The position numbers and the translations under genes are program-made. The notes beneath the pieces are model-generated. The model did not search any database, was not told the origin of the DNA, and worked only from the letters and a program-made list of their open reading frames with translations. Positions 35,626-49,013 of a stretch of 64,000 nt of DNA are shown here, one piece after another. Numbering within the stretch: the stretch's first letter is position 1; each line of letters begins with the position of its first letter. Source of the DNA: Paramecium pentaurelia (lineage: Eukaryota > Ciliophora > Oligohymenophorea > Peniculida > Parameciidae); NCBI GenBank assembly GCA_905183005.1, contig CAJJDO010000022.1, positions 673,151 to 737,150 of the forward strand, read 5' to 3'.

Positions 35626-37113
35626 ATGATAAAGCAACAACTTTTATAAATTTGTTCAGTTGATTCCTTTTTCAATAATCATACTTCTTTATTTCAAAAA
35701 TCTTGTCCTGATCCATTTATAGCACAATATTCAAGCGAATTTTAGATTAGTAATCAAAACAGGTTAATAATCAAATAGTTGTCTATATGCTAAAATTTTA
35801 TTAAATTAGGAGAAGATGTAAAGAAAAATCTAATCATAAATAGAAATATATTAATTTAACTGATGTTTGTATGTAAAAAATAGTTCATCCAAAAACAGGA
35901 CTGTTTGGGGTTAAGCTAAGTAAAAATGGCGTAAGTTTTGAAATGTTTGGTTAATTGGATGAATGGATGAATTTAATGAAGAAGTACACTATATAATTAG
36001 ATTTTGGTTAAAAGTATTAACTCTTTAACAAATTGGGGGAAGGATATTCAACAATAGTATATCTTATTTTAATTTAATTGATAGGTATATAGGGCAAAGA
36101 ATAAGGTAAGTAAATAAGAGTTTGCTGTTAAAGTATTCGATAAAAAACGATTGTTAACTAATAATTATGAATCAAAGAAGTTTCTTAAAGAGCTGAAAAT
36201 AATTCGATAATTGGAACATCCTCATTTACTCCACTTTTATGAAGTTTTTGAAAGCAATAATCATATTTATTTGTTAGAGGAATACTTAAAAGGATAAAAG
36301 CTTTCATAATTTTACTAAAATTCACAACCTTTAAAAGAAGAGTAAGTTTTAATTGTTATGAAACCTCTATTTTAAGCAGTGTAATATCTACATGATATCA
36401 ATATATATCATAAATAAATTTGTACTTCAAATGTTATTCTGAAATAGAGAGATGATTTATCTAATCCTTGTTTAATTGGTCTTACTCATGCAGAACAACA
36501 CTCTAATCTAGAATAAGATGATTATCAATATTTATAAGTAAATATAGAGAAACAGAGATAATATTATATCAAACTTGATGTACTTGCTTTAGGAATTGTA
36601 ATGCATAATTTATTAACTGGAAATTTATAACATTTTGATTAAGCACTTGATGATGCTTTGATGAATAAATTTTAAGGAACAGCTGATTTTTAATTCCTTG
36701 ATCCTCCTTTATCAGATTAATGTTTTGATTTTTTGACTATAATTTTTAATTAAGGATCTAAAGTTAGGACATGTTAATAATTATTATAACATCCATTTTT
36801 TGATAAAGAAAGTCAAATGACTAATAGAAATATTCCTATTTAATTTCTTGGAACATTAAATTAAAATTAAGCTATGTTTAGAATAACTTCAAAGTAATCA
36901 TAAATGTCTCCAAAAGTAGTTAAAGATGTAAAAGTGATTCCAATTAGAAAACAATTTAATATAATATCAAAAAGTCCATAAGAAAGGCCTAATTTAAATA
37001 GTGACTACTTTGAACCTCCAAAAACTCATTTAATGTTTAGAAGAGGTAGTAGATAAAAGAGAACTTTAAATTTTAATAATCATAATGATAAAAGCAATGA
37101 GTCAATAAATTGA
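35626..37113 (+). CDS. PH-domain pseudokinase
   Basis: Three exons (introns 35778-35809 and 36057-36084; 32 and 28 nt) give 475 residues ending at TGA 37111-37113. A PH-like second half (YINLTDVCMQKIVHPKTGLF; VSFEMFGQLDEWMNLMKKY) precedes a kinase fold. The glycine loop KLGEGYSTIVY and the lysine in EFAVKVFDKKR are kept. The HRD position reads IYHKQICTSNVIL and the DFG position CLIGLTHAE, so catalytic Asp and metal-binding Asp are both missing. It is probably a signalling scaffold or regulator. The PH-kinases at 47420 and 49014 have the same layout. The first exon is the least secure part because its intron begins GTT. Confidence 0.7.
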
Positions 37114-37532
37114 TTTTCTTAATGATATTTAATAATTGAACTATTTTCCTTACTATAATATATTCATATTAATTTTACTATTTTATTTAATTTCAAAGTA
37201 TTTTTCTTTAAATTATATATTTTATAAAATAATATGAAAAAGTAAAATAAAAATGATATTTTTTTTAATAATTTCTAATAATAAAGCACAGATTAGACAT
37301 TTAACAAATCAGTATGATTGGAAGTCAAAAATAAAGTAGATAATTTTTAATAGAATACATCTTTATTTGTATCTTAAAAATTATTAAAACATCTTAAAGA
37401 AAATAGTTCTATTTAACAAAAAGTGTACTTTTAAACTAAATAGACTAAAAAATTACTTAAATTAGAGAATTGATTGAAAATTAGTATAAAAGGAGTACTA
37501 ATTCAAAAATAATTCATATTTTATTTTAAATC
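37114..37532. other. Intergenic, nothing recognised
   Basis: 419 bp upstream of the surface-antigen gene. AT-rich, with no motif recognised. Confidence 0.4.
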
Positions 37533-40500
37533 ATGAAATTCATATTGATCTCAATAACATTACTATTGTTTTAAGTGAACAGCTTAAGTGTAAATTCAAA
37601 TGATGTTTGCCAATGTACTACAATTTAAGCGCAAAGCGATTGTCTTGTAAACTCTAAATGTAAATGGGATGGTACAACTAACAAATGCTAATAAGAGACA
37701 ACAACAACAACAACACGATTTGTATCAAAGCTTTGTACAGATTCAAAAACTTGTTCAAAGTAATAAGGTTGTGTATTTTCTGAAAATAAATGTATAATGA
37801 TGGGAGATTGTTAATCATATTTGGGTAATTCAAATGCTGAATGTTAAAAATATTCTTCTAGATGTAATTACAATAAAGAATTAAAAACATGCACTTCAAG
37901 TGATGTATGTAGTTAGTATAGTGGAGAAGGTTAATAAACTGAATGTGAAAGTATAACTTAATTAAATGGGGATAAATGGTGTAAATTTGATACTACTGAT
38001 AATAAATGCTTAACAAAAAAATGTTCAGATTATGAAAAAACAACAGATGCTGATTGTGCTGCTGCATTATAAGATGCTAAATGTGTAAGTGATAAAAAAA
38101 AATGTTTATCTTAATTAGTTAATTGTGATACATACACAGCAGAATTATGTTTAAGTGTAAATGCATTGAATGGACCATGTGAATTAAAAAGTAGTGATAA
38201 AACTAAATGTTAATCAAAAACATGTGAAGGTGCTACAGATTCAAAAACTGATACTGCTTGTGATTCATATTTAAAAGGATGCATTACAAATAATTTGACT
38301 TGTTTCTAAACTTTACCATCTTGTTCAACATATTCAGTTACTGATTGTCCACAAGTGAAAGGAAATAAAGGAACTTGTATATTAACATCAGGTGAAACAC
38401 CTACTTGTAGAGATCCTAAATGTGAAGATTATACAGAAGGTACAGATGAAGCTTGCAAGACTAAAGATCCATCATGTATAACAAATGGAGCTTATTGTGT
38501 ATTAAGCTTAGCTGATAAATGTGATAGTTATACAACTGGAAATTGTGATAATATATTTACTAAAGAAGGAAAATGTAAATCTACAGATACTGATAAATGT
38601 GGTCTTGATTAATGTACAAATTAAAGTAAAACAACAAATGAAGAATGTGGTAAATATTCAGGAACTGATGCACCTACTTGTATCACAAATGGAGTATCTT
38701 GTGTAAAGAGTTTAGAAGCTACTTGTTCTCTTATCACAGTATCTGAAAGTAGTAACTGTGAATAATATATTAGTAAGGAAGGTAAATGTAAATTAAAGGA
38801 TGGATCAATATCAACATGTGAATTAGATTCTTGCAACACTAAAACTTTTACTACAGATGAAGAATGCAATAAATATTCAAGTCAAAATGTAGCACCTGCT
38901 ATTATTTGTAAAACCAATGGTCTTAAATGTGTAGATAATTTAAATACTTGTGATTCTTATTTAAAAGAAGAAGGTTGTTCATCACTTAAAGGATCTGATG
39001 GATAATGTATGGATGATTCAACTGAAGGATCTACAAAATGTATACTAGCTACTTGTGATAAAATCTCATCACCATCAGTTCTAACTTGTCCAGCTGGAAA
39101 TTCAACTTGCAAATTTGATGGAGTAAATTGTGTTAAAGACTTGAAAACTTGTGAAAACTATACATCAAATTGTGATAATATGATTTCAAGTAATGCTAAA
39201 GCATGTACAACTAATCCAACTGATTCTTCTAAATGTATTACTAAATCATGTGCTACTGCTCCAGCTACCTTATCTACAAATGAAGAATGTAATAAATACT
39301 TTGCAGGTTGTGTTACTAGAGGTTAAGGATGTATTGCATTATTATCAACTTGTGATACTTATAATGGTATTAAAAGTACTTGTGAGAAATATTTTGGAAC
39401 AGATGGAAAATGTACTGCAGATGATGCAAATAAAGCTGAAGATAAATGTAAATCTAAAGATTGTGCTAATGCTACATCAGTAACTAATGATCAATAATGC
39501 AATGCTTATTCAAATATATGTTTTTACAGTGCAAAGATTTAAAAATGTTAAAAAAAGGTTACTGCTTGTAATGGAATAAAATCATAAACAGAATGTGAAA
39601 ATTCATTAACATCTGAAGCTTCTGTATTCTGCACTTGGAATGGTGCAGCATGTGTTTAAGCTACTTGTAATACTATTTAAAATGTGAAAAATAAAGAGAC
39701 TTGTGCAGTCTATGGGGCTAATTGTGAATATGATAATATAAGTGGATGTAAAGATAAGACTAATTATACTTGTTCAACACTTAGAACAGCTAGTTTATGT
39801 TTATAAGATTCTGCATCAAATGCATGTATTTGGGATTCTACTAATAAAACATGTATTATGTATAATAAATGTTCTGATTATTCATTAACACCTGCCAAAG
39901 AAAATGAAGTTAAAACTGCTGAATAAATTGCTAGTGAAACAGAAATTTGTAAATTGTTATCAAATAAATGTTATTCTAATGGAGGTAATACATGTGTTTC
40001 TAAAACACCATGTTCTGTTATTAAAGAAGAAAAAAATTGTATTGGTAGTATAGGAATAGATGATAAAGTTTGTGGTTATGATGCTAAAGCAACAGCTTGT
40101 AAAACATTTGGTTAATGTTCTGATGTTGAATTATTAACTCACGCTGATTGTCAAAAGTATAGTCCTACTTGTACAACAGATGGTAAAACCTGTGTTGCTA
40201 TAAACAATTGCTCAGATGCTACCACTAAGGAAATATGTGATCTTGGAGGCATAGATGGAAAATGTGCTTGGTCGGATGATGCTTGTAGTCTTTGGACTTG
40301 TGAAAAGGGTACAGGTGCAACTCATGAAGCTTGCAACAAATTATCAACTTCATGCACTACAGATGGAACTAAATGTATGAATATTGGAGAGTGTAGTAGT
40401 TACACAGATAAAAATTGTGTTTTGGGATTAAAAAATACTCCTTGCTTTTATGATAAAGAAAAATCAACATGCAGAAATAAAGTATGTACTGATTACTCTA

Positions 40501-41174
40501 ATGTGACTAGTTAAGATGAATGTGATAAAGCTGGTTGTGCTTATGATCCTGAAGCAAAAGCTTGTATTGCTATTGATAAATGTTCTCTTTATAAAAAAGA
40601 AGCAATTTGTAATCTTAATAAATAAGCAGATAAGAAGGAATGTGTATGGAGACTTGGAAAGGTTTCTAGTACAACTGATGGATGTTTAGAATTAAATGCT
40701 TGTTCAAATGCTTCTTCTAATTAGGCTAAATGTGAAAAAATGAGTAATTGTTATTTTGTTCCATCTGTTTCAAATGGTACAACTACAACTGATTCTGAAT
40801 GCAAAAATATGGACTGTTATGGCAAAAATTAATAAGTGACAACTAAAGGTCTATGTAATCCATTCAAGACTTCTAGTTCTGATGGAAAATCTGAAACAGT
40901 TACTTTCTGTAATTGGAGTGATACTTAAAAAAAGTGTATAGAAGGAGATCCATCTGTAGATCTAAAGGTTGAAAATTGCTTTACATTGTCACAATATACA
41001 TATTATTGGAATGTAAGCCAAAACAAATGTGTTTCATGCAAAGGTGGAAACACATAAACTAATAATACAACAAATTAATCAGGTTCAAACAATGATTCAA
41101 TAAATTCAACAGATAATTATAGTGTTAGACTAGAATTAATAATATACATCTTATTATTATTCTATTTAATTTGA
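37533..41174 (+). CDS. Cysteine-rich surface antigen (immobilisation-antigen family)
   Basis: Intronless, 1,213 residues. MKFILISITLLLFQVNSLS is a signal peptide, and the last ~20 residues (YSVRLELIIYILLLFYLI) are hydrophobic, as in GPI-anchor signals. In between, Cys recurs in modules of ~65-70 residues (C..Y...C......C....C.W.....C pattern), with Thr/Ser/Asp/Lys-rich spacers such as TTGNCDNIFTKEGKC. This is the periodic-Cys architecture of Paramecium surface antigens, which coat the cell and cilia and are expressed mutually exclusively. It is about half the size of classical serotype antigens, so it may be a minor or non-serotype member. Confidence 0.9.
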
Positions 41175-41586
41175 GAAAGGATTAATATATCCATTAAAAT
41201 TACATTATATTATTTATTATTTTCATTAATTTAGTTCTGCAGCATAATTAAATTATTTTTCATATTATTCTTTAATATTTTTTAATTACCAATCTATAAT
41301 TTAATTCTTTTCTCTCATTCTTAAACTATTACCTACTTTTAAATAATGAATGATATCAAAATATTGCTAATATTACTAATATTGAATTAATTATAGAATT
41401 AAATACTAATAATAATAAAAATTATTTGTAATTAAAATATGGATTGAGGAAGAAAAATGAACTATTATCTTTATTTATTCATTATTTTAATATCTAATTA
41501 TTAAAAAAAAAGTATAATTAAAATCAAAATCCATCAAATCTTTAAAGCAATAAATTTTACTCAAATATATGTATTAATTAAATTAA
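41175..41586. other. Intergenic, nothing recognised
   Basis: 412 bp between the surface antigen and the CDPK. AT-rich, with no repeat or RNA gene. Confidence 0.4.
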
Positions 41587-43347
41587 ATGGGTTGTTGTAT
41601 AAAATCAAATAAACTAAATAAGATTTAAGTCATCAAGACATCTAATGGTGTGAATATATTTACATCTACAACAGATATTCATCAAATTTATACTTTTGGA
41701 AAAATGATGGGTTTAGGAGTATTTGGAAAGGTAATGATGGCTAAGATGAAATCAAATGATGAAAAATTATTTGCAATAAAGATTGTAGAAAAAGCTAAGC
41801 TATAAGGAAAAGAAACATAATTGTCTAATGAAATTTATGTTCTTTAAAAACTTGATCATCCAAATATTGTAAAATTTTACGAAGTTTATTAAAACAATAT
41901 GAATTTCTACATTTGTATGGAATATTGTGGAGGAGGAGAACTTTTAAAGAGAATTCCATAACATTAAAGTTCATTAACAGAAAAATAATGTTAAAAAATA
42001 GCTATCAAAGTATTTATTTTAAATTGATTCATAGGTACTCTCAGCTATGGCTTATATGCACGAATAGGGTATAATTCATAGGGATATTAAACCAGAGAAC
42101 ATTTTATTTAGTAAAAAAGATTTGAATTCTGAACCAAAAATTATAGATTTTGGAATGGCAATCAAGCTAGATGAAACAAATTAATAGTATTTACTGAATT
42201 TAATAAAATAGAAACAGAATGAATTGTGTTGGAACTCCCTTATATGTAGCACCAGAAGTGATTGATGGATATTATAGTGATAAATGTGATGTATGGAGTT
42301 TTGGAGTAATGCTTTTTTATTTACTTTGTGGATATCCTCCTTTTTATGCTGGTAATAAAAAGGATTTATTTTCTAATATATAAAATCAAGAAGTAAATAT
42401 ACAATAATAAATAAGTTAATTTTTGACAGAAGACATTGGAATTTTATGTCAAAGGAAGTTAAGACTTTCTTAAAACGATTATTATGTAAGAATCCACTTC
42501 TAAGACCAACTGCTAAAGATCTTTTAAAAGATCCATGGTTTAATGTGTCTTTGGATGGAGTCGATAAAAATTAATTAAGGCGATCTAAAACTAAAGCAAC
42601 TACTTTAAGACAAACAGCTCCAAGTGATTATTTTGAAGATTGCCGATCTATTTATTAAATGTTAAAGAACTATAAAAATGGAGCAAAATTTAAGAAGGAA
42701 GTAATGAAAGTACTTATAAACTTAATGAATGAAAAAGAGTTAGAAAATTTAAAGAAAGTCTTCTCAAAAATAGATGGAGATAATTCTGGAACTATTACAT
42801 ATCAAGAATTGTAAAAAGCATTTTTGAGTGAAGTAATAATAAATTTAAATAATATCAAAGGGATCTAGAGTATCACAAGAAGAAATTAAAACATTGATGA
42901 TGGCTGTAGGATTTGAAAATGAAGTTGAGACTGAAGATTGTTCCTCTGCTAAATCCTATAAACCTTTAGTTATAAAATATAGTGATTTTTTATTGGCTTG
43001 CATAGATGAACGAAAAGTACTTACTAAAGATAAAGTATATTTGTATTTATATTTAAAAGCTCTTTTCTTTATTCAAATATTTTGATACTTAAAACAGAAA
43101 TTATATAACAAAAGAAAATATCTAAGAAATATTAGCTAGACATGGAAAATCTTTAACAGAAACTAAAATAAATTAGATGATCTATGAAATCGATCCTAAT
43201 CACGATGAGAAGATTACATTTGATGAATTTTGTTAAATGATGTCTACCAATATTGGTGCTTAATTTATTGAATTTAAATAAGGAAATATTGAATAATAGA
43301 CAGTTTCACCAAATCGAAAAGAAGTAGAACTAATATAATTTGAATGA
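41587..43347 (+). CDS. Calcium-dependent protein kinase (CDPK), acylated N-terminus
   Basis: Six exons (introns 42010-42034, 42187-42211, 42393-42415, 42833-42860, 43035-43059; 25, 25, 23, 28, 25 nt) encode 544 residues. MGCC at the start fits N-myristoylation of Gly2 and palmitoylation of Cys3/4, so it is probably membrane-bound. The kinase domain spans ~35-300 with MGLGVFGKV, FAIKIVEKAK, IIHRDIKPENILF, IDFGMAIK, GTPLYVAPEV and CDVWSFGVMLFYLLCGYPP. A junction region leads to EF-hands: loop 1 DGDNSGTITYQE (~373-384), a degenerate second hand, loop 3 DTQNRNYITKEN and loop 4 DPNHDEKITFDE. This is the usual alveolate CDPK design. Confidence 0.95.
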
Positions 43348-43431
43348 ACATATCTATAATCTATCTCGTGTTTGTAAAGTATATTAATTTTATACTAATT
43401 CTATATTAAATATAAAATATTTTTAATTTAT

Positions 43432-44807
43432 ATGGGAAATTATTGTCATTTAGAAGAGACTCCTAAATCAGAAAAACCAACTCTTAAAAAGTCAATTAAG
43501 GAGAAAAATGTTATACAGAATTTAATTCTAACAAATACTTAATTTTTAGAGTAATGTTAAGACTTATACTTCAAATAATTTCATAAGGTATAGTCATAGG
43601 TCCTAATTAGAATATAGTTGAAAAAGACATAAGGTCATTATCAAAGTTTATGAATTAAAAAATGTTGGATTCCTCTATTAAAGGATTGTATCCAACTGAA
43701 GAAGAAAAATAAGTTATATCAAAAAATATCTCTAAAGATATTGCAAAAAAAGAAAAACATATTTATAATTAACTAATCTTTCATTATAGTTAATTCCTTA
43801 ATGAACTATTTGATTTAGATCAAAATTTACAATAAAAACCTATCTCAACATATAAGACAGGAGATATTAGAGTAAATGCTTAATTAAATCGAAATACATA
43901 AATTCGGCGTAGTTTGTCAGACAATTATAAGTTTTAAGATAAACTATTATTATAAGATTAAAGTATATCTTAAAGCAAAAATATCGATCAAAATATAATT
44001 AGATAATTTTAGGAAAATAAACAATTAGCAAACATATTTTTAGATTAATTAAGCTGTTTTTACAAATTATGTTATTTAATAATTGAATATGCCTATTCAA
44101 ATTATATAGTATCAATATTTGGTACATCTATTGATTCATTTACAGATAGATATTTATTGATATCAAAAATATATCAAAAAAATATCATAGAAACAAATCC
44201 ATTAATATAAAAATTGATTACTACTGCTATTCAAATCAAATATGAAAACCAATAATCTTTAATGAAATCTGAGCATATGTCTCCAGCAATTTTATAGTCA
44301 TAATTGATTCCTGAATATGTAGATAGTATATTGAGTGTTGAATTTGAAATAGAATTGTTAGATTCGATTGAATAAAACTAAAAGTATTCAGATTAAAAAA
44401 ATTAAAATTTTTATTACTATTAGACATTTTCTACAATTGATAGGATAGTTAATTGTAAAATGCCTTGGTTAAAATTTAACTTAATTGGAAAATTGGATTT
44501 ATAAATTGTTGATATTTTCTTATAAGCTCGTTCATAAAGCTAAATAGCTCATTTTATAAATGTAATTAAACCTGAAGATTCTAAAGTTGAAGTCTTACTT
44601 TATATTCTATAAAGATATATGGCAGCAAGAAAAAATTTGAATTTATCTTAATGCTATTATGAATTAAGATGGATGTAGGATGATGATAATGTTTTACATA
44701 AAAAAGTAAAAACTATTACTTGTCCATATTTCAGTAGATTTTTATCGTTATATGAAATAGCTTTTAAAAATTATCACAGAAAATAAGCCCAACTTTTATA
44801 TAATTGA
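43432..44807 (+). CDS. Hypothetical protein with possible N-myristoylation
   Basis: Two exons (intron 43588-43610, 23 nt) encode 450 residues starting MGNYCHLEETPKSEK, a candidate Gly2 acylation site with a nearby Cys. The body is Gln/Asn-rich and mainly helical, with more ordered blocks (YAYSNYIVSIFGTSIDSFTD; MPWLKFNLIGKLDLQIVDIF; VEVLLYILQRYMAARKNL). The last block suggests a helical bundle, but I cannot assign a domain. It sits 84 bp downstream of the CDPK on the same strand. Shared membrane targeting is the only link visible. Confidence 0.68.
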
Positions 44808-45057
44808 TTGTTTAATTAAATAATGGTCTATATAATAAGAACTTCGAGTTTATATTTTCTAGTACCATGATTAAGTGTTCATAGATAATAAAATGTAATA
44901 TTCAATGAAATATCATTTTATTATTGTCTGATTTTTTATCTAGACATAAATCAATTTTTAATTGCATTTTTATCTTATAATTTTTATTGTTGATTTCTAA
45001 AAACTATAAGAATTTTTAATATAATTATTATATTATTATAATCCGTTTTCATAAGTA
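44808..45057. other. Intergenic, nothing recognised
   Basis: 250 bp upstream of the trichocyst matrix gene. Confidence 0.4.
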
Positions 45058-46288
45058 ATGAAAACACTTCTACTATTTATTGTATTCATTGGAATAAGAG
45101 CAGTAAGAAGGAAAGATGATGAACAGTTTCAAGCCAATCAAGAAATTTTGCATAATGACCCCTGTTTTGATGATTTAGAAGAAATTGTAGAAAATCCTTT
45201 GGGAGCTAAGGTTTTATAAACAGTTGCTTTACAAATAAAAAGTGGAGAGGGTATCGATAGTATAGTTTCCTTATTGACAAATTTGAAGAGTGATCTTGAA
45301 GTAGATTATGCATCTATCAAAAGGGAAAATAAATTTAATAAGATGGATCTAATGCAGCCATATAATCATAATGTAAATCAGATATGGACAGCTATAGTTA
45401 GAGGATATAATTAGCAGTAAATGAAATTAATGATGTTGAATTCAAAGTAGGAAGATTAGAATCAGATATTGAAGATTATACAGGTGAATTAGAGCTTAAA
45501 CAATCTTAAATAGATGTAATAATTTGAAGATTCATTTAGACTTTTTAAGGTGCTGAAAATTCTTTGAGAGATTTACGATTGAAATAATCAGCCAATTATA
45601 ATAAAAGATTAGGTTAACTAAAAGAAATGATAAATGCATTTTAAGTTATGCTTCCAAAAATGCATGAATTATATGATTAAGTATAATCAAGAGATGCAGA
45701 AGTATAAATTTAATTAATCTAATTTAAATAGTCTTTTGTTTAAGAAGAAGCCTTTGCAAATTCTTTTGTATAATTAGCAAATGGTGGACTTGCTAATCCA
45801 ATTTTAGCTTTGGTTCAGGTAACCTCCATGATGGATTCAAGATCAATTCAAACCATTATTGAAAAAATGGAGGTTGTTAGAGATTCTTTAATAACATCAG
45901 TAGATGAAGAAACTGCTTTAGAAGAGCAAGCTATTAGAGTATTCAATATTTATTAACAAATTAGGATAATGATGTTACTCTTAATGAAATATTTAATGCC
46001 ATGTAGGCTTTAACAAGAGAAAAAGCAGCAGATGATGAATCATTATAAGACACTATAAGGACAAGAGATTAGTAATAAAAAAGAGGAAGTGATGCTTAAG
46101 CTGAATTTGTAGCCTCAAAATCAGGTATGAAATAGAGAAGAGGATAATGTTAAGAATTATTAGTCTAATATTAATAAAATACAATTTAAAGAAGTAGAGA
46201 GATAGAGATTATTAAAAAAGTGTAAATCATTATTTAGACTAAATTAAATGTAGTGAAATCTTTTATCCAAGAATAATAGATATCTTGA
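45058..46288 (+). CDS. Trichocyst matrix protein
   Basis: Structural protein of the crystalline core of trichocysts, the defensive secretory organelles. Four exons (introns 45301-45323, 45516-45539, 45939-45964; 23, 24, 26 nt) encode 385 residues. MKTLLLFIVFIGIRA is a signal peptide. The family hallmarks are NPLGAKVLQTVALQIKSG, a following SIVSLLTNLKSDLE segment, long heptad-rich helices (EINDVEFKVGRLESDIEDY) and a second, similar half (GGLANPILALVQVTSMMDS). Such precursors are processed into small polypeptides. The 24-nt intron contains an in-frame TGA. Without the first intron the frame would break, so the unspliced DNA looks frameshifted. Confidence 0.93.
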
Positions 46289-46740
46289 ACTAATTATTTT
46301 AATCTATATAAATAAATTATTTTTATTTTTATTCATTAATTTATTCAACAATTAGTTAATATTTTATATTTTCAATTAAATATAAGTTTGAATACTTACA
46401 TAAGCAGTTTATAATTTTGGTTTTAATAATAATTTATAAGAGATTAGAATTTAAAGAATATTTGTTTTACTATAATATAGAAGATTTTATCTTACATTTG
46501 ATTTACTTGGGTATTTATATATTTACAAATTGGTATAATTGATTTTCTAAAAATGAAACTAAATATTGATGGAGTGGATATCACAGATTAATAAATATGG
46601 ATTATATGAAGTAATAGAGGTAAAATAATTAGTAGAGAACATAAGGAAAATAATACATATATATATTGTAAAACATAAAAATATTAGAAAGGAAAGCTTA
46701 TTTATAAATAAAAAATTCAAATTATTCAATATCTACTTCT
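46289..46740. other. Intergenic between convergent genes
   Basis: 452 bp. A short frame near 46555 is closed by TGA after ~19 codons. Nothing else was noted. Confidence 0.4.
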
Positions 46741-47277
46741 TCATTCTTATTTTACATCTTTATTTGATATTTTTAGTTTTCCTTTAGTTAAAATCAATTG
46801 TTCTTTTTGTTTTGCAGAATTATTTTTTGTTTAAAGTATTGTTGCCAAAGGACTTTGAGAAGTATTACTATTTCGTTTTTTGAATTATGAAGGTGATGTT
46901 GCAATTTTATATCTCTATTCTAAACTCATCCTTTTAGAATTTTAGATGTCTGGCTTTAATTTATTTTAGTTTCTTTATTTTCCTTGTATTTCGTTTAAAT
47001 TGTTAGGTTCACTTTAAATACATAAGGACAATTATGAAGAAGAATTCTTTATAATATCATTATTAAGATTTTATTCTTCCTTTTCATATTTTGATTCTTC
47101 TGTAATAAGAAATCTGGGATTTAAAATATAATTCTTTGTTAAGGATGGGCAAAAACACTGATCATAATCCTCAAATTCTACATTTTCTTATTCTTATTTA
47201 ATTGACTATGTCAAATGTTTTGTAACATGGAACTCTTTTGATTTAGATTTTGGAATTTATCCACAAACAATTCCCAT
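46741..47277 (-). CDS. Hypothetical protein with N-terminal acylation motif
   Basis: Intronless frame of 178 residues. MGIVCGQIPKSKSKEF offers Gly2 and Cys5 for myristoylation and palmitoylation. The rest is hydrophilic, with acidic EFEDYDQCFCPSL early and a Ser/Lys/Gln-rich tail (KKRNSNTSQSPLATILQ), likely disordered. Several Gln are TAA/TAG. No domain recognised. It lies 142 bp downstream of the PH-kinase gene on the same strand. Confidence 0.65.
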
Positions 47278-47419
47278 TTTAATTAAAAGATTCAATTATA
47301 TAATTGTGTGAATAAAGTAAAATTCTGGCAAATGACTTTTAATGAACTAAATATTTATGAATAATTAAAATTATTATAATAATAATCATAATTGAAAGAG
47401 AATTGTATTTCTTATTATG

Positions 47420-48801
47420 TCATTTGATTCTTCCATATAATATAGAATTTAAAGGAAGTAAATGAGTTGTTCTTCTTTATATTTCTGGCAGATGAACTCT
47501 TTCAAGTGTTTAAGGATTAGGTAATGTTTTAAGTCTAAAACTTAATGGACTAGAAATTTGAGGAGCTGATTTAGTTTATAAAATTGGGAATGAATTCTTT
47601 AAAGATGCTTTGACATTTTTGGGTTTATTTAGATTTTATAATTTAGACTTAATTTATTACTGTAATTCTCTAATTAATTTTTCTCTTTAAAACCATTTAT
47701 GATTTAATGCTTAATGAGATGAAAGTCTTTCTTAAGGATCTAATTTAAGAAGACCTTTAAGTAAATCTGATGCTAAGATGCTCACCTTAATGTCATGAAA
47801 ATCAATATTTCCAATTAAATTTTGAATGACTTTCTCTTGATAATTACCATCAAATGGTTCCTTACCTGTGAATAAAATAAAGAGTAAGATTCCAACACTA
47901 TAAACATCACATTTGAGATCATAATTTTAATCAGCTAATACTTCAGGTGCTACATAACCTACAGTTCCACATCTTTTAAATTAATAATTTCCTTCATCAT
48001 CATAGAATTCAGCTAATTTGAAATCTGTTAAACATAAACTATCTAAATTATCTAATTATCTAAAAATAAAATTTTCAAGTTTTATATCTCTATGCATAAT
48101 CTTTTTAGAATGAAGATAAGCAACTATTTTTATTATTCTAAATATTGCTTTAGCAGCTTTTTCTTCTGAAAAAAAAGGATTCTTTTAAACATATTCTTAA
48201 AAAGTATATGGAGGTAAATTTTCCACAATTACAAAAATTTGATCTGGACTTTCAAATAGATCATAAAATTTGATTGTTAAATCTGTTGATAATTAACGAA
48301 TCACTGATATTTCTTTAAAAAAAGATTATCTATCTTCATCATCATAAATTTATGATTTTTAATATACTTTGATAATATATTCTGAATTATCTAATTTATT
48401 TTTTCCTTTAAATGACTCTCCAAATTTTATTTTGTTGAGTTTTTTAATAAGAGTATAATAACGATTGAAATCATATTAGACTGCAAACCTTTTCATAAAT
48501 TTATACCAATTATTAGCATTACCAAAGAATTCAACTTTATCAAAACATTTTGTTAAACGAACTCCTATACCCAATTCCTAATCAGATATCAATTCTATAA
48601 TAGCATTTTCATAATTAATCCATACAATTTTTTCCTAACAATTAATTCACTGCATACATTTTTATTTTTATAATATATATACTGATCTAAAAGTTTATAA
48701 GTTCTTCTCTTAATTTATTATTTTTTGCTTATACAAACTACATCATCTTCTATATTAAAAATAGTAGGAAGAAATGGTAGATTAGATTTATTCCACTTCA
48801 T
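47420..48801 (-). CDS. PH-domain protein kinase with altered DFG
   Basis: Two exons (intron 48635-48657, 23 nt) encode 452 residues. The N-terminal ~120 residues form a PH-like unit (KIVWINYENAIIELIS; GVRLTKCFDKVEFFGNANNW). The kinase domain follows: IIKVYQKSQ lysine, MHRDIKLENFI catalytic loop, LTDFKLAEFYDD, RCGTVGYVAPEV and CDVYSVGILLFILFTGKEP. The metal-binding DFG reads D-F-K and the glycine loop is weak (LNKIKFGESF), so activity is doubtful. The gene at 49014 is a tandem paralogue with normal motifs. An in-frame Met at 48861 could extend the N-terminus by 20 residues. Confidence 0.82.
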
Positions 48802-49013
48802 TTCTTAAAAGGAAATCTAAAAAAAAGAACGACAATGTTTATAATTACAGCTATATAACATATTTAAAATTACCTTGGATTCAAATCTTCATACATATCT
48901 TTAAATTAATTTAAACTTTTTATTATTAATATTAATAATAATCAATTTTGTATCAAAAAAGTTTGATAAATCACTTAATTCACAGAACAATTAATTTTAT
49001 ACATAAATTTAAA

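Noticed and set aside
45301..45330. Apparent frameshift in the trichocyst matrix gene
   Set aside because: Removing a normal 23-nt GTA...AAG intron (45301-45323) restores the family sequence, so the gene is intact.
46555..46640. Short frame starting with Met upstream of 46741
   Set aside because: Closed by TGA after about 19 codons, with no plausible intron.
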